DNA of 64,000 bases from Luidia sarsii (taxonomy: Eukaryota; Echinodermata; Asteroidea; Paxillosida; Luidiidae), in NCBI GenBank assembly GCA_949987565.1, contig OX465120.1, positions 7,144,587-7,208,586 on the forward strand, given 5' to 3'. Both the position numbers and the translations under genes were made by a program. Shown here in pieces: positions 54,457 to 64,000 of the stretch (positions within the stretch are counted from its first letter, which is position 1; each line of letters starts with the position of its first letter). A model generated the notes under the pieces. It did no database searches. It was not told the origin of the DNA and saw only the letters and a program-made list of their open reading frames with translations.

Positions 54457-55680
54457 TGTAGGCCCTGATATAGGCCCTGATAGAGGTCCTGGTATAGGCC
54501 CTGATATAGGCCCTGATATAGGCCCTGATATAGGCCCTGATATAGGCCCTGATGTAGGCCCTGATATAGGCCCTGATATAGGCCCTGATATAGGTCCTGA
54601 TATAGGCCCTGATATAGGCCCTGATATAGGCCCTGATATAGGCCCTGATATAGGTCCTGATATAGGCCCTGATATAGGTCCTGATATAGGCCCTGATATA
54701 GGCCCTGATATAGGCCCTGATACAGGCCCTGATATAGGCCCTGATATAGGTCCTGATATAGGTCCTGATATAGGCCCTGATATAGGCCCTGATACAGGCC
54801 CTGATATAGGCCCTGGTATAGGTCCTGATATAGGCCCTGATATAGGCCCTGATATAGGCCCTGATACAGGCCCTGATACAGGCCCTGATACAGGCCCTGA
54901 TACAGGCCCTGATATAGGCCCTGATATAGGCCCTGATATAGGCCCTGATATAGGCCCTGATATAGGCCCTGATACAGGGCCAGATATAGGCCCTGATATA
55001 GGCCCTGGTATAGGTCCTGATATAGGCCCTGATATAGGCCCTGATATAGGCCCTGATACAGGCCCTGATACAGGCCCTGATTCAGGCCCTGATGCAGGCC
55101 CTGATACAGGCCCTGATATAGGCCCTGATACAGGGCCTGATATAGGCCCTGATATAGGCCCTGGTATAGGTCCTGATATAGGCCCTGATATAGGCCCTGA
55201 TATAGGCCCTGATACAGGCCCTGATACAGGCCCTGTTACAGGCCCTGATATAGGCCCTGATACAGGCCCTGATATAGGCCCTGATATAGGCCCTGATATA
55301 GGCCCTGATATAGGCCCTGATACAGGGCCTGGTATAGGCCCTGATATAGGCCCTGATATAGGCCCTGATATAGGCCCTGATATAGGCCCTGATATAGGCC
55401 CTGATATAGGCCCTGATATAGGCCCTGATATAGGTCCTGATACAGGGCCTGATATAGGCCCTGATATAGGCCCTGCAGTCGATTTCACCAAACTCATCGT
55501 AACTTACGATCAATCGCAAGACGATGAGCAATGCACAGAAACCATACGGTGTATTACAACTTCCGATTGGTTATTCATCGTAAGGTTACGACGCATCGTA
55601 AGGCTCTGTGAAATCCAGCCCTGATATAGGCCCTGATATATAGGTCCTGATATAGGTCCTGATATAGGCCCTGATATGAC
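54457..55680. repeat. 12-bp minisatellite (GATATAGGCCCT)
   Basis: About 85 units to 55475, then MITE M1, then a few more units to 55676. Common variants are 'gatacaggccct' and 'gatataggtcct'. The unit is a multiple of three, so one frame reads Gly-Pro-Asp-Ile and the - strand reads Ser-Gly-Pro-Ile over 300 codons or more. These are repeat products. Confidence 0.95.
55476..55618. mobile_element. MITE M1, copy inside the minisatellite
   Basis: 143 bp between two CCCTG pentamers. It matches 14933-15077 along its length. The repeat unit itself contains CCCTG, so the duplication could be target choice or chance. Confidence 0.85.
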
Positions 55681-56196
55681 CTAATGACTATTTTGACCAA
55701 ACAAATAATTTATTTTATTCAGCCTTTCAATCCCTTACAGGATAGCAAATAAAATACATGTACAGGCCTATGTGAAGTAACTGGTTTATTGTGCTGCACC
55801 ATAATCATTATAATGCAGCAGAGTAAGCCAGGCCAAGATTGCTCCGCCCAGCTGATTATTACAAAATACCATATGCAGGGCCTAACTTTTTTAATAAGGA
55901 GTCTTTGTAGGTTAATTATTCAACTAATTTTTCTAAAAAGGATTCAATTGTTCAGGTTTTTGTCAGGATTATAGGGCACAACAAATCCACACGACCATAT
56001 AAAAGTACAAATTTTGAAAGGAATCAAAGAGATTAATGTTCAAGGTACAATTTCCAGTATTACACTGAAAGACTCCCGTATCATAGGAAGTCACGCGGAG
56101 AACCGATTTATAGCAGGCTGCACCCTTAAATTCCCCTATGCGAACATCCAATACAGCATTTGACATACAGCATTTGACATTCAAATACATGCACGA
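55681..56196. other. No gene recognised
   Basis: AT-rich unique sequence between the minisatellite and the LTR element. Confidence 0.5.
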
Positions 56197-56200
56197 AACC

Positions 56201-56462
56201 TGTAGTGACCACTTTACTTCCTTTGCTTCTGCACCTTAATAGTGGAGCTCTTTTTGTATTGGCAAAGCTCCCTGGAATTCACTGTGCATGGTTGCCCCTT
56301 GCAGGAATTAGCTAGCACTAGGCGCGGCCTCCTATTGGCATTGACTGCACCCAATTACAATAACAATATCATGGGTAGAGTCATGCAGTTCATATAGGAG
56401 GGCATGCAGACATACCTACCACTCTCCCTCAGACCTTGGTAGATGCCACACCTAGTACAGCT
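56201..56462 (+). repeat. Truncated 5' LTR
   Basis: Matches the first 262 bp of the 3' LTR and stops at 'cctagtacagct'. The next bases are U2 snRNA-like, with 'gct' shared at the join. Confidence 0.88.
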
Positions 56463-56484
56463 TTTCGGCCTTTTGGCTAAGATC
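56461..56484 (+). other. U2 snRNA 5'-end-like sequence at the head of the LINE
   Basis: 24 bases match the conserved start of U2 snRNA ('cggccttttggctaagatc') with a single mismatch near the beginning. The match then stops, so this is not a U2 gene. Some Tx1-clade LINEs (Keno) are known to insert in U2 genes, so the tag may record target sequence, a 5' template switch, or a captured 5' UTR. Confidence 0.8.
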
Positions 56485-56754
56485 TTTCTCCTTAGCCGCT
56501 TCTTCACCTGCCCTTCCCTTGTCTTTTCCGATAAGCGATCGCCTTTTTTTCTCCCAACACCCTGTGGATGCATGCTGAGCTTAGGCTCTAACACAGGTGA
56601 GGGAGTTACCTTTGTTCTCGCTTAATTGCCGTTTCTTTCTTCTTTTCGTTTTTCGAGAAAAAAAACGCTTTTTACTTTCGTTCCTTATTTCCACGACCCC
56701 AGGGGAGGCCGCTTTTTCCTTTACCTTTTTTTTCCTCCGCTGCTGCAGGAAGCA

Positions 56755-58438
56755 TGCCAAGTCGCAAGTCCGACTGTGCGCTGCTCCTGCAGTATGAGGA
56801 CGTTACTCTACCTGAAAAGATTTTTAGTCAGCTTCGGGAGAGGGGGTTGTGACGCGCGACCATTTGGCCGCGCTCCAACCTCTTCCCCCGAAGAAGTTTG
56901 ACGTTGTGTTCAAGTCGCCAGAACTCCTCCGGCGATTTGGCCCCAAGCTTTGAGATATTCATGGGTGTACATACAATTACACCGGTGGCGTCTCCATGGT
57001 CACTATTTTGTATGTTGACCTTGGGGTAGATGACAAGATTGTCCGTAGGCGGTTGTCGGAGTACGTGGAGGTGATCGTTGGTAGGTATTGTACCTATCAG
57101 GGTGAGCCGACCGTCTTTAACGGCACCCGCCAGTACCGTATGCGGATTAAATCGAACATTCCTTCGGTCCTCCGTATCGGGAGTAGGAACGCCTGGGTAT
57201 CTTACCCTGGTCAAAAGCGGACCTGCGCCTGGTGCGGGGCTGAGGGGCACGTGGCCAAGGATTGCTCCTTGGTCACGTGTTTCAAATGTCTTCAGGTAGG
57301 GCATTCCATCAGGGATTGCCCCAACGTTTCCAAGTGCACGTCCTGCGGGGAGACGGGGCACAACTTTCGGTTGTGCCCCAACTCCTTCGCCAACAGGGCG
57401 TCCCCCTCCAAGGCTTGGGCCTCAACCAGCGTCCCTGACGATGACGAGGCCCCTGCACCCCCGCCTGCGGAGGAGAACATCGAGTCACCGTCAGTCTCTA
57501 AGTCTTCTGTCCCTTCTGTTCCTGTTTCATCTGTTTCTCCTTCTACTTCTTCCACTCCGCAGTCCCCCAAGCCTTCGGCTTCATCGCCTCCTTCCCCGCC
57601 TCAGTCTTCTCCTGCCCCGTCCGGGGGGACGCCTGCGGACCCCCTGCAGACACCCGTGCCCCCTACTCCCCTCCCGATTAAGAGTTGCAGTCGGTGTGGC
57701 GAGGCCTCAGGGCCTTACCCCGCTGACTCCTCTTGTCGGGAGTGTGGGGCGCGCCTCGGCGGGGATTTCTCCGTCGTCGAGTGTGTCTCCTGCAGGGGCA
57801 CCAACGGCCCGGCTCAGCTCGTCTGTGCCACCGAGGCGTGTGTCGCTTCGGTCTCGGGGGCCGGTTCCGGGGTGGCTGGTCGGCGAAGGCGGCGCTCTAA
57901 GCGCCGTCAGCGTTCGCCGGACACTTCCCCGGAGGCGGGCACCAAGGTGGCGAGGGCCGGAGGGGGGCGGGATGGCCCGTCCTCTGACGAGTCCTCGAGC
58001 CATGAAATGGAGGCCCAGGCTGGCCCTGGCCCTACGGGCGCGTCTGAGGCTGCGACCCCGATGATCGACTCTAACGAGTCGGTCAAAGGGGAAGCGGCCG
58101 AGGGCTCGCCCCGTGGGGTTGGGGACTCTCAGGAGGAGCCGAGGGACATACAGGCGGAGGCCAGGAGGTTTGTGGACGCGGTGCCTCTCCCCGGGGGTGG
58201 TGGCCCCACCATCGCCTGCCCGGCGAAGGGCTGTGGCCGAGAGTTCGCCATCTGGGTTCACCTCAAGCTGCACATCGGCTCAGACCACGAGGAGCAGGTA
58301 CCTGTTCAGGTCGCCTGCCCCTTCTGCTCTGCAAAGCCAGAGGCCTGGCTGTGGAGGAAACATCTCGGCAGCCACCACCCCCTTCAAGTCCTGAAGAAAC
58401 CTGCCAGTTTCTTCACTGACTCCTTTTCTGTCCTTTAA
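56755..58438 (+). pseudogene. Tx1/L1-type LINE ORF1 with zinc knuckles
   Basis: The first ATG at 56755 starts a frame that ends after 33 codons; the rest continues in other frames and then is open from 56996 to 58438. Three CCHC knuckles lie at about 57229-57385 ('CAWCGAEGHVAKDC', 'CFKCLQVGHSIRDC', 'CTSCGETGHNFRLC'). A Pro/Ser-rich linker follows, then paired Cys motifs ('CSRCGEASGPYP', 'CRECGA'), and a C-terminal C2H2-like part ('CPAKGCGREF', 'CPFCSAKP'). ORF1 proteins bind the element RNA. At least one frameshift near 56850 and a stop near 56952 disable it. Confidence 0.82.
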
Positions 58439-58499
58439 TCCCCCCTTCCATTTTTTTGGCTCCATCATGGTCTCTTTCCTCTCCTTTACCTTCAATATG

Positions 58500-60436
58500 A
58501 TTTCTTTTCTTTCACTCAATGTCAACGGCATGCATGACCCTGCGAAGCGTCGCGCTGTCTTTGACATCTGTTTTTCCTTTGATATTTCTTTCCTCCAGGA
58601 GTGCCACATCTCGACGGAGAAGGATGTTCGGTCCTGGAAGGCTGAGTGGAAGGGTCACCTTCATGCCAGCTTAGGCAGCCCTGCATCCTGTGGTACCATC
58701 CTCCTCACCTCTTCCCGTTCTAACCTTTCCCTTTCAGATCTTTCTTCCGACAGCAGTGGTCGTGTCGTCTCCGGAGTCCTCGAGACTTCAGGAACGAAGC
58801 TGAGGCTGATCAACATCTACGCCCCGAACGACCCTGCAGGCAAAACCTCTTTTTTTCTCTGACCTGTCTTCTTTTTTCTCAGGAAACCTGCCTGCCTCGC
58901 TGGGTGGTGACTTCAACTGCGTGTTGGACAGCCAGCAAGACAGAGCGGGTCATTCTTCTGTGTCATGCGACGGCGGCCAACAAGACCTGGCCCAGTTGAC
59001 GCCCTGTCGGACGGCTGGAGGCAGCTCCATCCCGGAGAGCGTTCCTTCACTTGGAGGAACGCCTCAAACTCCATCCAGAGCCACCTCGACAGGTTCTATC
59101 TGTCTTCTGCTTGCCTCCCTGTGGCTTGCGACCATTTTCCTGTGTATCTTTCTGACCATGATGGAATCTCTCTCTCCCTCCGTTTTTCCTCTAGCCCCTC
59201 CCGCGGACCCGGCTATTGGAAGTGCAACACCACGAGCTTGGAGGACGACTCCCTTCAGCGAGATTTCAGGTCCAAATATCTTGGCTGGCGGTCTCTCAAG
59301 AGGGGGTATGACTCCATCTTGGAGTGGTGGGATGACGTCAAGGATCGTAGCAAGTCCTTGATCGTCTCCCACTCCTGCCGCCTCGCGAGAGACCGCCGTA
59401 AAGTCAAAAAATGTCTTCTTGCCTCCTTTTCGCAGGTCACCGCCAGACTGGACGGGGGTTCGAGGGACCCCGATCTGTTGGCTGAGAGGGAGCGGATCAA
59501 GGCCGCGCTCTCGGACCTCGACGCTGTTCGGGCTGAGGGGGCCAGAGTGCGGTCCCGCATCCAACAGCTGATGGACGGGGAAAGTCCCACCGGGCACTTC
59601 TATCGCCTGGAGTTCGGCAATAGGAAGGCATCCACCATCCCTGCGGTCAGGCTGGCTGACGGTATGGTGACTTCCTCTCCGGAGGACATCACAGACACGT
59701 ACCGTCAGTTATATTCTTCTTTGTATTCGGCGGAACCGGTGTCCGAAGGTTCACGGTCCTTTTTTCTGGACGGGCTGACGGACACGGTTCCTGAGGTTGA
59801 AGCGGACGAGTTGGAAGCCCCGCTGCGTCTGTGCGAGCTGACATCAGCTCTGCACAGTATGCGCAGGGGCAAGACGCCGGGGGGTGACGGGCTCCCCAAG
59901 GAGTTTTACTCCACCTTCTGGGACCTCCTGGGCCCAGACCTCCTTGAGGTCTTTGCGGCCGCTTTTGAGTTGCGGGCCCTTCCGGCTTCTCAGAGGTGTG
60001 GCATCGTCACCCTCCTGAATAAGTCGGGGGACCCGCTCCTCCCCAAGAACAAGCGGCCCATCTCTCTCCTGATCGTGGACTATAAGATCTTGTCCAAAGT
60101 TCTCTGTACTCGTCTGGGCGCCGTCCTGCCCTTCCTTGTGAGTCCCTTTCAGACGTGTGGAGTTGTGGGTCGCTCGATCCACGACAACGCTTGTCTGCTG
60201 AGGGACTTGGCTTCTTATGTTCAAGACCGTTCCCTTAACTCTCTCTTCATTTCTTTGGACCAGGAGAAAGTGTTCGACCGTGTCGACTGGTCCTTCCTCC
60301 TGGCAACTTTCCGGCGGTTGGGATTCGGGCCGGGCTTTGTCCGTTGGCTGGGCATCCTCTACGGGAATATCTCGTCGAGGGTCCTGGTCAATGGGCATCT
60401 GTCTGAGTCCTTCTCCCTCCGCCGAGGTGTCCGCCA
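58500..60436 (+). pseudogene. Tx1/L1-type LINE ORF2: endonuclease and truncated reverse transcriptase
   Basis: The APE-type endonuclease begins 'FLSLNVNGM' and shows 'ISFLQECHIS', 'LINIYAPND', 'GGDFNCVLD' (58900) and 'SDHDGISL' (about 59150). A stop at 58860-58862 and frameshifts before 58965 break it. From 58965 the frame is open through the linker and RT blocks 'MRRGKTPGGDGLPKEFY', 'NKRPISLL', 'SIHDNACLL' and 'FISLDQEKVFDRVDWSFL' (motif A). It stops just after 'SLRRGVR', before the catalytic YADD box, where the sequence turns into gypsy pol. Confidence 0.85.
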
Positions 60437-61480
60437 TCAAGTCTTCATGGCAAAACTATATTTTCGAAGATTGATTTAGTAAGAGCAAATCTCAAGATAC
60501 CTGTGGAACCCAGTGACATTCCAAAGACAGCATCTACTACCCCTTTTGGTTTGTTTGAATTTGTCAGAATGCCATTTGGTTTAAGAAATGCAGCACAGAC
60601 TTTCCAAAGATGTATAGATCAAGTTCTGCATGGCCTTCGATTTGCATATGCCTACATAGACGACGTACTTATTGCTATAGTTCATCACAGGAGGAGCACT
60701 ATCAGCACCTTACGATATTATTCGAAAGGCTGAATGAGTATGGAGTGATTATTAACCCTAGCAAGTGTGTTTTTGGAGTGCAATACCTTGATTTCTTAGG
60801 ACACAAGGTAGATTCAACAGGAATTAGTCCTCTTTCAGACAAAACACAAGCTATCCAAGATTTTCCTCCCCCAAATTCTTTGAGGAAGGTACGAGAATTC
60901 TTGGGTTTGGTTAACTTTTATCGCAGATTTATACCTCACGCTGCTGATATTTTACGACCATTCACCGATCTTCTTGGAGGTACAGTTTACAACAAGGCCA
61001 TTCAACTCTCTGACAGGGAACTCCAAGCTTTTAATGAAGCTAAGTCAGCTTTAACTCAAATAGCGATGCTCACTCATTTAGACATCTCTGCTGCACTTTG
61101 TATTGCCGTAGATGCATCTGATGTTGCTGTAGGTGGTGTACTCCAGCAGTTGGTGGAGGACCATTGGCAACAATTGCTTTCTTTTCAAAGCGTCTTAAGA
61201 AAGCTGAGACTAAATATAGTACATTTAGTAGAGATTTATTAGCAGCTTATCTCTGTATCCGACACTTTGCTCATATATTGGAAGGCAGATCTTTCCATAT
61301 TTTTACGGACCACAAACCACTGACATACTCTTTTGCAGCTGGCCCAAATCGCTATATACTCACCACGAGAAATAAGGCATTTGGATTATATTTCCCAGTT
61401 CACAACTGACATTCGCCATGTAAAAGGCAAGGATAATGTCGTTGCTGATGCCCTATCTCGTCCACTTGTCGGCATTATAG
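60437..61480 (+). pseudogene. Gypsy pol: reverse transcriptase (5' cut) and RNase H
   Basis: Starts abruptly at '[13 protein letters not shown]', RT motif A. It continues '[19 protein letters not shown]', the catalytic '[10 protein letters not shown]' (about 60640), 'REFLGLVNFYRRFIP' and the RNase H start 'IAVDASDVAVGGVLQQ' (61100). After a frameshift near 61160, 'FFSKRLKKAETKYSTFSRDL' and 'FHIFTDHKPLTY' follow; another shift comes near 61345, then 'VKGKDNVVADALSR'. Fingers of RT, protease and gag are missing. Defective. Confidence 0.88.
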
Positions 61481-61567
61481 AGACTAGCAGAGCAGAGCAG
61501 AGCTGAAGACATTGCTTCACTGCAAAAAGATGATGAAGAATTACGCAAATTACGGAATTCATCATCC

Positions 61568-62497
61568 TTGCGCTTACAAGAAGTACCATTATCTACTTCT
61601 CATGGTATGATTACTTGTGATACTTCATCTGGTACGGCAAGGCCATATGTACCCATGAAACTACGACAAGCAGTTTTCCATTCTTTGCACTCATTGTCTC
61701 ATCCAGGCATTCGTGCAACGCAAATGCTCGTTACACAGAGATTTGTCTGGCCAAGCATTAATCGTGATGTCCGAAGATGGACGCGAGGTTGTTTAAAGTG
61801 CCAACAAGCTAAGGTACATCGCCATAATATGGCACCAGTTGGTACCTTTGCCTTACCTAAAGCACGCTTTAACCATGTGCATATAGACATAGTAGGACCT
61901 CTACCTCCATCTAATGATTATAGTTACATTCTTACCATCATAGACCGATTTACCAGGTGGCCAGAAGCTATTCCTATCCATAATAACATAACGGCCGAGA
62001 CTGTTGCAAAAGCCTTTGTAGAGCGTTGGGTAGCAACATTTGGGGTGCCAAGTATTATTACAACTGATAGAGGTACCCAGTTTGAGTCAGCGCAGTTCAA
62101 ACAACTTAACCATATTTTCGGAGCAAAGCGTATCCGTACTACAGCTTATCACCCGATGGCTAACGGAATGGTGGAACGCTTTCACCGACAGCTTAAGTGT
62201 GCCATTAAAGCGCAACCACATCCTACTCACTGGACAGAGGCATTGCCGATCATTCTTTTAAGCATCCGTACTACATATAAAAATGATCTTAAATGTTCAG
62301 TAGCTGAAATGGTATTTGGTAGTACTCTTTCCCTTCCATGTGAACTTGTAACAGCTGATAATGAAGAGATTATCCCACTTGATTCATCCAATTATGTTCA
62401 TCGTTTGAAGCAACAAATGGCCGCATTACGGCCAAGAGCACCTCGGCTATCCACAAAAAAGGCCCAAAAAAGGCACTTTAGTGCTAAGCCGAAGTGA
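61568..62497 (+). pseudogene. Gypsy integrase
   Basis: A 309-codon open stretch. The zinc-binding part has the His pair in 'FHSLHSLSHPG' and 'CLKCQQAK'. The catalytic core shows the first Asp in 'HVHIDIVGPL', the second in 'ITTDRGTQFES' and the Glu in 'NGMVERFHRQL', the DDE triad of retroviral-type integrases. It is well conserved but continues a broken polyprotein. The end is out of frame with the C-terminal piece and about 30 residues seem to be lost. Confidence 0.9.
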
Positions 62498-62750
62498 TAA
62501 AGTATTCAAACTTGATTATCATGGGAAAGAGGAAACCGTGAGCATAGACAGACTCAAAGTAGCATATCTTGATGATGATATCATGATTGACGCTGACACA
62601 CAGAAAATTAAAGAACTTAAGGAACATCCCAAAGTGGAAAAACCTGAAACCCCAACGAGAATTACTCGGAGTGGGAGGCATGTTCGCTGGCCAAGTAGAT
62701 ATATCCAGGCGATATTACCCAGCGATACACATTTTATTTCTCTTGGTTGA
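62498..62750 (+). pseudogene. Gypsy pol C-terminal end
   Basis: The frame from 62481 reads 'VLSRSDKVFKLDYHGKEET', 'SIDRLKVAYL' and 'RITRSGRHVRWPSRY', the usual end of gypsy integrase proteins, and stops at 62748-62750. Confidence 0.82.
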
Positions 62751-62819
62751 AATAAGTGTATAGTAGGCCTAGTATTGTCGATTTCTTCATGTTCACTCGT
62801 AATCTAGGGAGGAGCTAGA

Positions 62820-63324
62820 TGTAGTGACCACTTTACTTCCTTTGCTTCTGCACCTTAATAGTGGAGCTCTTTTTGTATTGGCAAAGCTCCCTGGAATTCA
62901 CTGTGCAGGGTAGCCCCTTGCAGGAATTTGCTAGCACTAGGCGCGGCCTCCTATTGGCATTGACTGCACCCAATTACAATAACAATACCATGGGTAGAGT
63001 CATGCAGTTCATATAGGAGGGCATGCAGGCATACCTACCACTCTCCCTCAGACCTTGGTAGATGCCACACCTAGTACAGCTACTTAGTTCAGGACAGTTT
63101 GTGTGCACAGTTAGTTAGTACAAGTAAGTTATAGTATTTGGATACATTAGGGTATATAGTCTGCCCGGTAGTTATTATTATATATTTGTAGTACAACAGT
63201 AAACAGTAAAAAGGAACCCAGATAGCTTGACTGTGTGTGATACCTGGGTGTTGGCAGTAGTATACAGCCACCCCAAAAGGGTGTCCATACAGTCAGGAAA
63301 TACCAACCCGGACCTCCACCAACA
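62820..63324 (+). repeat. 3' LTR
   Basis: 505 bp, TG...CA, preceded by a purine tract and followed by AACC. Promoter elements cannot be chosen confidently; 'tatatagt' near 63152 is TATA-like. Confidence 0.85.
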
Positions 63325-63328
63325 AACC

Positions 63329-63600
63329 AAGAGACGTTGATGAAGAGGTAAGCTCAAATAAGGAACCTCATCAAACCTATGGACAAAAGCGTTACCTTTT
63401 ATTTCATGTCACCTGATTTGCATTCAAACTAACTAATGCTTATAAAATATTACTTCATATTTGGACTCGTGTGTATAATTATTGAACAGATTGAAGACGT
63501 GAAAAACTACGATTTCTCTTTCCTTCTCCCTGTAATTCATAGTCGAAGTTCAGCCCCCTCAGTCATCAGCGCAATACAGTTGACAATAAGCGTTATCCAA
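63329..63600. other. No gene recognised
   Basis: Unique sequence after the LTR element; a 74-codon frame (63436-63660) runs into the tandem repeat and is not supported. Confidence 0.5.
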
Positions 63601-64000
63601 TGGGGTAAAAATGCTACTTTAAAGCGACGTAACTTGACACCCGATGACGTCATCATCTAAAATTTCTGTCAGAACCATCTGTGTATATATGGTCTTGTAA
63701 GTATCAGATGTAATAAACTGCCATAATGATGTGAGGAACTGCAGAAATACCAAACATGGAAAACGTGTAGAAATCCTAAGGGGGTAAATATGGCTCTTTA
63801 AAGTGACGTAACCTGACACCTGATGACGTCATTGTTTTGAATTTCTGTCTGGTTCCTCTGTGGATGGTCTTCTAAGTATCAGATGTCATAAACTGCCTAA
63901 ATGATGTCACAAACTACCAAAATACCCAATATGAAAAACGTGTACAAAACCAATGAGAAAAGAAAAGTTGCGTAACTTGACACCTGATGAGGTCATCGTT
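63601..64000. repeat. Tandem repeat of about 165-180 bp, cut by window end
   Basis: The block 'gacgtaacttgacacc' plus 'gatgacgtcat' occurs at about 63626, 63805 and 63970. Intervening parts ('gtaagtatcagatgt', 'ataaactgcc') also repeat. The array continues beyond the window. Confidence 0.8.

Larger units (their letters stand above)
56197..63328 (+). mobile_element. Ty3/gypsy-type LTR retrotransposon with LINE replacing its 5' half
   Basis: The 3' LTR is 62820-63324 (505 bp, TG...CA). The 5' LTR starts at 56201 but is readable only to 56462. AACC flanks both outer ends (56197-56200, 63325-63328). A purine tract lies just before the 3' LTR (62806-62819). The shared 262 bp of the LTRs differ at about five positions by eye. 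The 5' LTR remainder, primer site, gag, protease and first part of RT are absent; LINE sequence occupies 56463-60436. The intact flanking duplication shows that the change happened after integration. Confidence 0.87.

Noticed and set aside
54383..55624. 413-codon Gly-Pro-Asp-Ile protein
   Set aside because: Product of the 12-bp minisatellite. Both strands are open and a MITE continues the frame by chance.
56461..56484. U2 snRNA gene
   Set aside because: Only 24 nt match; the rest of U2, including the branch-site-pairing and Sm regions, is absent.

Overview
The window is animal nuclear DNA. It has split genes with GT-AG introns, long introns, AATAAA signals and dense transposable elements. 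There are no rRNA genes, operons or prokaryotic signals. Penelope-like, Ty3/gypsy, Tx1/L1-type and (as argued here) Polinton-type elements, together with many palindromic MITEs and TACATGTA-rich DNA, suggest a marine invertebrate. I lean towards a deuterostome such as an echinoderm or hemichordate, but the phylum is not settled by the sequence.

Genes. Three host genes can be read. (1) An ETFRF1/LYRM5-like gene on + (14654-15605, two exons, 84 aa). (2) An LRRC27-like gene on - (37221-19884, twelve exons, about 491 aa), convergent with the first. (3) A small unidentified gene on + (39233-46992, four exons with matching phases, about 104 aa), divergent from LRRC27 and ending in a PIP-box-like tail. 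Their introns and flanks are filled with MITEs, SINEs, Penelope tails and LINE scraps.

Region by region. 1-3.1 kb: GC-rich short repeats and a Penelope-like 3' end with a GIY-YIG domain. 3.1-4.5 kb: dispersed repeats. 4.48-7.11 kb: long-inverted-repeat element A. 7.16-11.21 kb: a 60-bp satellite array with a 1,020-bp higher-order repeat. 11.4-14.5 kb: MITEs and a duplicated 300-bp block. 14.6-15.6 kb: ETFRF1. 17.85-37.2 kb: LRRC27 and its mobile elements. 37.3-39.2 kb: LINE fragment and a TTAA-flanked element, then the third gene to 47.0 kb. 47.1-50.7 kb: MITEs and a decayed LINE. 50.87-53.75 kb: long-inverted-repeat element B. 54.46-55.68 kb: a 12-bp minisatellite with a MITE inside it. 56.2-63.3 kb: a gypsy-type LTR element whose 5' half has been replaced by a Tx1/L1-like LINE that begins with U2 snRNA-like sequence. 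63.6-64.0 kb: a tandem repeat of about 170 bp cut by the window end.

The most interesting system is the pair A and B. Both start 5'-AGTAGTAT and end ATACTACT. Both are flanked by perfect 6-bp target duplications (CCCGAT and TTGGTT), and both have long inverted arms holding a G-rich minisatellite and a shared block of about 130 bp with an outward poly(A) signal. Each carries a different, unrelated open reading frame. Six-base duplications, an AG terminus and long TIRs are Polinton/Maverick traits, so I read them as short cargo-carrying relatives (mini-Polintons) of a kind I do not recognise as described.
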